In this document: positions 6,485 to 10,927 of the stretch, in pieces
Layout: every line of letters starts with the position of its first letter
Position numbering within the stretch: the stretch's first letter is position 1
Assembly: GCA_948664205.1 (NCBI GenBank)
Contig: CAPNDH010000044.1
Location: 1-10,927, forward strand
Length of the DNA: 10,927 nucleotides
Direction: 5' to 3'
Source: an uncultured Clostridia bacterium
Lineage (GTDB): Bacteria; Bacillota; Clostridia; TANB77; CAG-508
The notes under the pieces: model-generated
The model's input: the letters and a program-made list of their open reading frames with translations, nothing else
What the model was told of the DNA's origin: nothing
Databases searched by the model: none
Position numbers and translations under genes: made by a program

Positions 6485-7155
6485 TATTTTTGTTTTGCTT
6501 GACAGAAGAAGTTCCCTTTGCCATCTATTGTTACTAGTAGAGCTTGTTCTGGCATTATTTCATAAGGTTCTACTTGCTTTACTAGCCAATTGTAATCTTT
6601 GTCTAATTTTTGTAAATTTTCACGCATTATTTTCCCGTCTACTACTAAGTCATAGGCTATTCCTTCGTATTCTGGCATTATTCCGAAGTCTTCTGGTATT
6701 GTGTTTCTTTTATTTGGTTTTTGTATTACTGTTACTTGTCCACTTGTTTCTAGTATTGCATATTCTACATCTCCTATATTGAATATGTTTTGGTCTCTTA
6801 GTCTTTCTTCTAGTTCGTTTATTGTAAATCTTTCCTTTTTTAGTTTATCTTCTTGTATTTTTCCTCTATATATTAATATAGAAGGTTTTCCACATATTAT
6901 TTCTCTTGCTCTTATACTTTTTAGGTTGATTAGTGAAATTGTTAGGTGCATTACTAATAAACCTAAAATTGGTATTATTCCACTTGTTATTGGAATGCCA
7001 GATTCTGCCATTGGTATTGTTGCTAAATCTGCAATCATTATTGATATTGCAAGTTCGAAAGGTTGTAATTGACCAATTTCTCTTTTTCCCATGAATCTCA
7101 TTACTACTAAAACTAATATGTATAATATTATTGTTCTGAAAAAAGTTAATAACAT
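6484..7155 (-). CDS. DUF421 (YetF-like) membrane protein
   Basis: This 223-residue protein has three N-terminal membrane segments (about 3-20, 33-49 and 56-77). Between the first two lies the family's conserved RFMGKREIGQLQPFELAISIMIAD. A cytosolic-type C-terminal domain follows (KPSILIYRGKI..., TINELEERLRDQNIFNIGDVEYAILETSGQVTV). This is the DUF421/YetF architecture. Its molecular function is unknown; a related spore protein with a DUF421 domain (2Duf, Bacillus) is reported to affect inner spore membrane permeability and heat resistance. The ATG at 7155 follows GGAGA at 9-10 nt. The TAG stop is made of TA from the flank and G from the inverted-repeat element. Without the element the stop would be TAA at the same codon, running straight into the DUF4363 ribosome site. 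The two genes are therefore very likely one operon. Confidence 0.88.
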   Translation of the reverse strand: MLLTFFRTIILYILVLVVMRFMGKREIGQLQPFELAISIMIADLATIPMAESGIPITSGIIPILGLLVMHLTISLINLKSIRAREIICGKPSILIYRGKIQEDKLKKERFTINELEERLRDQNIFNIGDVEYAILETSGQVTVIQKPNKRNTIPEDFGIMPEYEGIAYDLVVDGKIMRENLQKLDKDYNWLVKQVEPYEIMPEQALLVTIDGKGNFFCQAKQK

Positions 7156-7203
7156 AAAAAAAATCTCTCCTTTTACATTTATTTTTCACGTTTTTTTTGA
7201 GTT

Positions 7204-7266
7204 TATTCATTTTTTGAATATAAAAAGTAAAAATGTAAATAATAAAATTATTGAGAAGTATGTAAA
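7204..7266. promoter_or_regulatory. Divergent promoter region between DUF421 and the YvlD-like gene
   Basis: The intergenic stretch 7156-7308 is extremely AT-rich. On the minus strand TTTACA (7261-7266), 16 bp and TATTAT (7239-7244) could drive DUF421. On the plus strand TTGAAT (7214-7219), 18 bp and AATAAT (7238-7243) could drive the membrane-protein gene. The two -10 boxes overlap, so only one direction could be used at a time. A short stem (TATTCA/TGAATA, 7204-7220) lies in the DUF421 leader. In such AT-rich sequence these matches are weak evidence. Confidence 0.3.
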
Positions 7267-7308
7267 TTATTAAATTTGCAAATTTTTCTTAAGCAAGGAG
7301 GTTTTATT

Positions 7309-7683
7309 ATGTCAGAAAACCAAACTCATAGTCAAGCCAGAAATGGTGCTAGCACAATATGGCAAATAGTAGGAAGATTAGTTAGTGCAGCAGTTGTTCT
7401 TGCAATTACAGCTTTCTTCACACCGGGATTTCAAATAAATAATATTTGGACTTTAATTGCAGCTGCCGTTGTTCTTACTGTAATAGATTATTTAATTGTA
7501 AAATTTACTGGTCTACATGCTAGTTCATTCGGTAAAGGCTTTGTTGGATTTGTACTTTCTGCAATCGTATTATATGTAACTCAATACTTTGTTGCAGGAT
7601 ATACAATTTCATGGATGGCTGCCATAGTAGGTGCTTTAATCTACGGTGTTGTAGATTATTTCTTACCTGGCGAACAACAATAA
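7309..7683 (+). CDS. Phage-holin-family (YvlD-like, PF04020-type) four-helix membrane protein
   Basis: This 124-residue protein is nearly all membrane: four hydrophobic segments at about 19-38, 44-65, 74-95 and 99-117 follow a short polar N-terminus (MSENQTHSQARNG) and precede the tail PGEQQ. The segment patterns (FFTPGFQINNIWTLIAAAVVLTVIDYLI and IVGALIYGVVDYFLPG) fit the 'phage holin superfamily IV' proteins such as Bacillus YvlD. Most of these are chromosomal and not part of a phage. No phage genes are nearby, so lysis is not implied, and the function is unknown. The ATG at 7309 follows AAGGAGG; an open frame 33 bp further upstream (from 7276) lacks a ribosome site. A strong terminator follows, so it is not co-transcribed with spoIVA. 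Confidence 0.85.
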   Translation: MSENQTHSQARNGASTIWQIVGRLVSAAVVLAITAFFTPGFQINNIWTLIAAAVVLTVIDYLIVKFTGLHASSFGKGFVGFVLSAIVLYVTQYFVAGYTISWMAAIVGALIYGVVDYFLPGEQQ

Positions 7684-7692
7684 AAAGCTTAG

Positions 7693-7730
7693 AAAAGAAA
7701 AAAAGTTTTGAAAAAAACTTTTTTTCTTTT
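7693..7730 (+). terminator. Terminator of the YvlD-like gene
   Basis: A 17-bp perfect stem (arms 7693-7709 and 7714-7730, loop GAAA) begins 10 bp past the stop codon. It is followed by TATTTTTTG. Although AT-rich, its length and the T-run make it a convincing intrinsic terminator. Confidence 0.75.
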
Positions 7731-7738
7731 TATTTTTT

Positions 7739-7769
7739 GTCATACTTGTAGTTTTGCTTAATATACATT
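7739..7769 (+). promoter_or_regulatory. Candidate sigma-E (mother-cell) promoter of spoIVA
   Basis: GTCATACT (7739-7746), a 15-bp spacer and TATACATT (7762-7769) resemble the sigma-E consensus (-35 like GTCATATT, -10 like CATACAAT; 7/8 and 6/8 matches as aligned by eye). In Bacillus subtilis spoIVA is transcribed from sigma-E promoters, so a site here is expected. The predicted start is about 25-30 nt before the ribosome site. Confidence 0.55.
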
Positions 7770-7817
7770 AATTAAACAAGTTTATTAGTACAAACATTTA
7801 AGGAGGTATATTTTTTA

Positions 7818-9299
7818 ATGGATGAAAATTTATTAGTTTATCAAGATATAGCAAAACGTACTGATGGAGATATCTATGTTGGGGTTGTTGGCCCTGTAAG
7901 AACTGGTAAGTCTACTTTTATAAAAAAGTTTATGGATTTACTTGTTATTCCTAATATTGATAATGAATACAAAAGAGAAAGAGCTTTGGATGAACTTCCT
8001 CAAAGTGCTTCTGGAAGAACTATTATGACTACTGAGCCTAAGTTTATTCCTAATGAAGCTGTAGAAATTACTTTGGGAGATAATATTAAGTTAAAAACTA
8101 GGCTTGTAGACTGTGTAGGATATTTAGTTAACAATGCTATTGGTTACTTAGAAGATGATATGCCAAGAATGGTTAAAACTCCTTGGAATGATGAAGAAAT
8201 TCCTTTTGAAGTTGCTGCTGAAATTGGTACTAAAAAAGTAATTACTGAGCATTCTACTATTGGTATTTTGGTTACAACTGACGGCTCTATTACTGATATT
8301 CCAAGAGAAGATTATATTGAAGCTGAGGAAAGAGTAGTTTCAGAATTAAAGGCTTTAAACAAACCTTTTGTTATAGTACTTAATACTGCCGATATTAATT
8401 CTGACTACACAAAAGAACTTGCTAGAAATTTGGAAGAAAAATATTGTGTACCTGTAATTCCTACTAATTGTTCTATACTTGATTTTGACGATATTAATAA
8501 TATATTTGGTAAGATATTATATCAATTCCCAATTGAACAAATTAATATTAATTTCCCTCGTTGGGTAGATGGTCTTCCAGATTCACATTGGCTAAAACAA
8601 GAATTACATTTAGAAATAAAAGAAGCTTTTAGTGATATTCGCTTATTGAAACAAATAGATAGTGGTATAACTAAAATTCAAAAAACAGAAGTTATTAAAA
8701 AGACTATTGTTGATGAAATTTTACTCGGTAATGGTAATGTTAATATTTCTATAGATTTAAAGGATGACTTATTTTACAAAGTACTTACTGAAATTTCTGG
8801 AGTTGAAATTTCAAATGAAGGAGATTTATTCTCTACTATAACTTCTTTTGCACAAACTAAGAAAGAATATGATAAAATTGCTTATGCACTAGAAAGTGTT
8901 AAAGCTACTGGTTATGGTATAGTTACACCTTCTATGGATGAACTTATTTTAGACGAACCCGAAATGGTTAAACAAGGCTCTAGGTTTGGTGTTAAGTTAA
9001 AAGCTAAAGCTCCTTCTATACATATGATAAGAGCTGACATTGAAACTGAAGTATCACCTATTGTTGGTAGTGAAAAACAGTCTGAAGAACTTGTTAATTA
9101 CTTACTTTCTGAATTTGAAAGTGATCCACAAAAAATATGGGAATCTAATATATTTGGAAAGAGCTTACATGAACTTGTTAATGAAGGCTTACAAAATAAA
9201 CTTTGTAGAATGCCTGAAGATGCTCAAGGTAAGCTTCAAGAAACTTTGGAAAGAATTGTTAATGAGGGCTCTGGTGGACTTATTTGTATAATTTTGTAA
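7818..9299 (+). CDS. spoIVA: Stage IV sporulation protein A, coat morphogenetic ATPase
   Basis: SpoIVA is a mother-cell ATPase that polymerises irreversibly on the forespore outer membrane, held there in Bacillus by SpoVM, and forms the base on which coat proteins assemble. The 493-residue length is almost identical to the Bacillus protein (492). The N-terminal TRAFAC-type GTPase-like fold has a Walker A/P-loop GPVRTGKST (residues 25-33, Lys31), a following SASGRTIMTTEPKFIPNEAV segment, VDCVGY as the G3-like motif near 96, and VLNTADIN in the position of the G4 motif. A middle region (about 240-400) follows. The C-terminal anchoring domain ends in GGLICIIL, the conserved SpoIVA tail. The start ATG follows AGGAGG at 11 nt, slightly long. 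Nothing is missing, so the organism very probably makes spores. A candidate sigma-E promoter lies upstream and a terminator palindrome directly downstream. Confidence 0.97.
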   Translation: MDENLLVYQDIAKRTDGDIYVGVVGPVRTGKSTFIKKFMDLLVIPNIDNEYKRERALDELPQSASGRTIMTTEPKFIPNEAVEITLGDNIKLKTRLVDCVGYLVNNAIGYLEDDMPRMVKTPWNDEEIPFEVAAEIGTKKVITEHSTIGILVTTDGSITDIPREDYIEAEERVVSELKALNKPFVIVLNTADINSDYTKELARNLEEKYCVPVIPTNCSILDFDDINNIFGKILYQFPIEQININFPRWVDGLPDSHWLKQELHLEIKEAFSDIRLLKQIDSGITKIQKTEVIKKTIVDEILLGNGNVNISIDLKDDLFYKVLTEISGVEISNEGDLFSTITSFAQTKKEYDKIAYALESVKATGYGIVTPSMDELILDEPEMVKQGSRFGVKLKAKAPSIHMIRADIETEVSPIVGSEKQSEELVNYLLSEFESDPQKIWESNIFGKSLHELVNEGLQNKLCRMPEDAQGKLQETLERIVNEGSGGLICIIL

Positions 9300-9311
9300 G
9301 CTATATAATAT

Positions 9312-9343
9312 AATAAAAAATGAGGAATTCCTCATTTTTTATT
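9312..9343. terminator. Shared bidirectional terminator (32-bp perfect palindrome)
   Basis: The stretch is a perfect 32-bp palindrome, with TGAGGAATTCCTCA at the centre flanked by A6/T6. It lies between convergent genes: it begins 12 bp after the spoIVA stop and contains the TAA stop (9339-9341) of the minus-strand gene. It gives a stem with a T-run in both directions, so it should end both transcripts. Confidence 0.85.
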
Positions 9344-9935
9344 GTTTTATCGTTAATACACTTTCTAAATAATTAGCTATTTCTTTTGCAGATGTTTCTA
9401 AGTCTGCACTTTCTAAATATTTACCTCTGTTATTTATATTTTGTAAAAATTGCTCTATTTGCTCTTTATTTTCTTCACTTCCTAATGCAAAATAATATAT
9501 TTTATTAGTATTAATTATATTAGCTACATCTGCTTCGGATAAATCTGAGTCTATCCCATTGTTAACATTTATTATTACATTATGCTCGTTTGAATCCCAT
9601 TCTACATTATTTATTATTTCTCCTAATGATCGTAACCTTGTAGTTATTATAGTAATATTTCTAAAATAATTATATGCTTGTGAATATGATACAAATCCAA
9701 CTGTTCCACTTGAAATACTAGTATCTGTAACTTGTGCTATTAAATTATCATCTAAATATGCACTAATTGTTGAACCTTTTGCTACAAATTTATATTTTTG
9801 CCATGTATTTCTTGACCATCTATTGTTTGGATTACAAGATAATTTTGTTAAATTATTTTGTGTAACAAATTGATTATCTACAATTTTATTTATTCCATTA
9901 AAGGCTCCGATTATCAATTCCGCCATTGTATCCAT
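9339..9935 (-). CDS. Surface protein, C-terminal part (after frameshift)
   Basis: This frame carries the second half of the 458-residue protein encoded by 9339-10716. Its authentic reading begins near GGA at 9909-9907 (GAFNGINKIVDNQF...). The ATG at 9935 is only an internal codon, and I see no ribosome site for it. The first part completes a LamG/DUF1080-like beta-sandwich, with NNRWSRNTWQKYKFVAKGSTISAYLDDNLIAQVTD followed by GTVGFVSYSQAYNYFRNITI, the usual 'ligand-independent' strand pattern ending in the conserved F.N(V/I) strand. The last 95 residues (LSEADVANIINTNKIYYFALGSEENKEQIEQFL...GKYLESADLETSAKEIANYL) resemble the C-terminal strand and helix of a von Willebrand A domain. The earlier, metal-binding DxSxS part of such a domain is absent. 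The fold calls are by eye only. Confidence 0.75.
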   Translation of the reverse strand: MDTMAELIIGAFNGINKIVDNQFVTQNNLTKLSCNPNNRWSRNTWQKYKFVAKGSTISAYLDDNLIAQVTDTSISSGTVGFVSYSQAYNYFRNITIITTRLRSLGEIINNVEWDSNEHNVIINVNNGIDSDLSEADVANIINTNKIYYFALGSEENKEQIEQFLQNINNRGKYLESADLETSAKEIANYLESVLTIKQ

Positions 9936-10716
9936 GATTGTCTAATAAAAACAAATATGATGAATATTTACTATTTTCCAATTCGTTAAACCTAATCATT
10001 GATCCCATCATATCATCATCACTATCTGTTGTTCTTGCTTCAAATTCTAATTCTATATTCTCGTACTTTCCATTTGGATCATAATAACCTGTCATATAAC
10101 TTGAATTTTTTGTATTATAAATCCAATTACTTGATTCATTATATCCCCAATTTCCATCCCCAAAAGATTTCCAGTCTGTAAAAATTTGTGCAACATTTGT
10201 TGTTGTACTATCTTTTGCTTCATTCTCTCCTATTGCCATTTTTATAAAATTTGTTGCTATATTTTTTTCATTTATTTTTGCTCTTATATTAGTTACTATA
10301 TCATCTAATGATATATTTAAATTTCCTTTGGTTAATTGTATATTTGCTTCTGGTGTAATAAACGACTCTTCTGTTTCTTCTCCTATTGAGTTTGTTACTT
10401 TAAATATATATTTTTTATTTGCTTCTACTGGAAAATCAATAGATACTTTTTGTTTATTATTGCACTTAATTTCAAAACCTGTAGGATATACTACTTTACT
10501 TATTCCATTTTCCCTTGAAAATATTATATTTACTGTATTATCTTCATTATCTTTTATAGAAAAATCATCTATTGCTAAATTTGTTTCTTCACTTAATTTT
10601 ATACTTTCTCTTAATTTAATAAATCCTTTATTTTTTCCAATTCCTATTATAATTAGTATTAATAATATTATTATCAATATGGTGAATATCACTATTTTTT
10701 TCTTTAGATTTTTCAT
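9898..10716 (-). CDS. Membrane-anchored extracellular protein, N-terminal part (before frameshift)
   Basis: This 272-residue frame starts with KNLKKK and a long hydrophobic segment (residues 8-26), an uncleaved signal anchor with no lipobox cysteine. The bulk is thus predicted to be outside the cell. A fibronectin-III/Ig-like region (about 45-123) ends ANKKYIFKVTNSIGEETEESFITPEA. A linker (124-172) leads into a LamG/DUF1080-like sandwich from about 175 (DWKSFGDGNWGYNESSNWIYNT, IELEFEARTTDSDDDMMGSMIRF, SSYLFLLDNHGYNGGIDN). The frame breaks after Asn269: the zero frame reads CGG-AGC-CTT-TAA and stops, while skipping one C continues GGA-GCC-TTT-AAT into the other half. Minus one base, the span is exactly 459 codons, so a single lesion explains it. 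The start has GAGG 8 nt upstream and a good promoter. Ligand and role are unknown; carbohydrate binding at the cell surface is a guess. Confidence 0.8.
   Translation of the reverse strand: MKNLKKKIVIFTILIIILLILIIIGIGKNKGFIKLRESIKLSEETNLAIDDFSIKDNEDNTVNIIFSRENGISKVVYPTGFEIKCNNKQKVSIDFPVEANKKYIFKVTNSIGEETEESFITPEANIQLTKGNLNISLDDIVTNIRAKINEKNIATNFIKMAIGENEAKDSTTTNVAQIFTDWKSFGDGNWGYNESSNWIYNTKNSSYMTGYYDPNGKYENIELEFEARTTDSDDDMMGSMIRFNELENSKYSSYLFLLDNHGYNGGIDNRSL
9904..9915 (-). other. Single-base +1 frameshift site in the surface-protein gene at a CGG codon
   Basis: The coding strand reads GAT-AAT-CGG-AGC in the upstream frame and GAT-AAT-(C)-GGA-GCC in the frame that continues the domain. The extra base is C (plus-strand position 9909) or its neighbour. 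The context N-C-GGA is the same as in recG, and the zero-frame stop comes three codons later. Confidence 0.7.
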
Positions 10717-10752
10717 GTTTTAACCTCAATATATTTTTTATCTTTTATAAAA

Positions 10753-10781
10753 AATATATCAAACTATTTGTTTAACTTCAA
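10753..10781 (-). promoter_or_regulatory. Promoter of the surface-protein gene
   Basis: TTGAAG (10776-10781), a 17-bp spacer and TATATT (10753-10758) with an upstream TGA (extended -10) lie on the minus strand. They sit about 37 bp before the start codon at 10716. Spacing and boxes are good for a sigma-A promoter. Confidence 0.55.
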
Positions 10782-10846
10782 TATCAATTTTTACTTTTAT
10801 GTAACTTTGTGTATACTATTTTAAAATACAATTGTTTATTTTTATA

Positions 10847-10875
10847 TTTACATTTTATGTCAATTGTGGTAAAAT
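10847..10875 (+). promoter_or_regulatory. Plus-strand promoter-like sequence at the right edge
   Basis: TTTACA (10847-10852), a 17-bp spacer and TAAAAT (10870-10875) point rightward, out of the window. Transcription would start close to the GG at 10879-10880. It could drive a gene beyond the window or simply be AT-rich target DNA beside the insertion-sequence end. Confidence 0.45.
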
Positions 10876-10878
10876 ATA

Positions 10879-10927
10879 GGCTCTTCGCTAAATCGAGTGG
10901 GTAAGTAGTCAAAACAAAATAAATATA
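10879..10927. mobile_element. Possible end of an ISL3-family insertion sequence, running off the window
   Basis: The AT-rich sequence changes abruptly to GGCTCTTCGCTAAATCGAGT, followed by GGGTAAGTAGTC. From memory, ISL3-family terminal repeats begin GGCTCTTC and contain a GAGTG-type block about 17-21 bases in, as in the Corynebacterium elements IS31831/IS1207. ISL3 elements insert with an 8-bp AT-rich target duplication; AAAATATA (10871-10878) directly outside would fit. No transposase coding is visible because the window ends 49 bp later. Confidence 0.45.

Noticed and set aside
6866..7210. Minus-strand open frame overlapping the DUF421 gene
   Set aside because: Asn/Lys-rich translation in another frame of a recognisable membrane protein gene; no independent support.
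7309..7683. Prophage remnant because of the holin-family protein
   Set aside because: No endolysin, structural or integrase genes are nearby, and this family is mostly chromosomal with no phage link.
1..10927. CRISPR arrays, tRNA or rRNA genes, riboswitches
   Set aside because: No regularly spaced repeats, no cloverleaf-like sequence and no recognisable riboswitch core seen by eye in the intergenic regions.

Overview
The window is AT-rich DNA from an endospore-forming member of the Clostridia, probably an uncultured gut-type lineage. The signs are strong AGGAGG ribosome sites, a full spoIVA, a bacterial pyruvate phosphate dikinase, a DUF421/DUF4363 gene pair and AGA-dominated arginine usage. 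Genus cannot be read from this sequence. It looks like ordinary chromosome carrying two small mobile-DNA traces.

From left to right, bases 149-7155 hold six minus-strand genes. They are a stand-alone DnaJ-type zinc-finger protein, ppdK with its own promoter and terminator, recG, a 108-residue protein of unknown function, and a two-gene operon (DUF421 membrane protein, then DUF4363 membrane protein) split by a 134-bp inverted-repeat element. A divergent intergenic region follows. Two plus-strand genes come next: a YvlD-like four-helix membrane protein and spoIVA, the latter behind a candidate sigma-E promoter. spoIVA converges on a minus-strand gene for a membrane-anchored extracellular protein (9339-10716), and a perfect 32-bp palindrome lies between them. 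The right edge has a plus-strand promoter-like sequence and what looks like one end of an ISL3-family insertion sequence running out of the window.

The most striking observation joins two genes. recG and the surface-protein gene are each interrupted by one extra base. In both, the extra base is a C in front of a GGA glycine codon, so the original frame reads CGG at the break. I checked every CGG trinucleotide on the coding strand of all genes here (roughly 3,160 codons). These two are the only in-frame CGG codons. CGT, CGC and CGA all occur, which is the set read by one inosine-containing tRNA-Arg(ICG). This fits CGG being untranslatable or very slowly translated in this organism and acting as a +1 frameshift site. 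Coincident assembly errors or two pseudogenes are the competing explanations.

The second observation is the inverted-repeat element at 6351-6484. It has 40-bp perfect arms and is flanked by TA on both sides. Removing it with one TA restores a tight DUF421 stop codon / ribosome site / DUF4363 start arrangement. The genes otherwise look like separate housekeeping and sporulation units, with terminators and promoters placed consistently between them.
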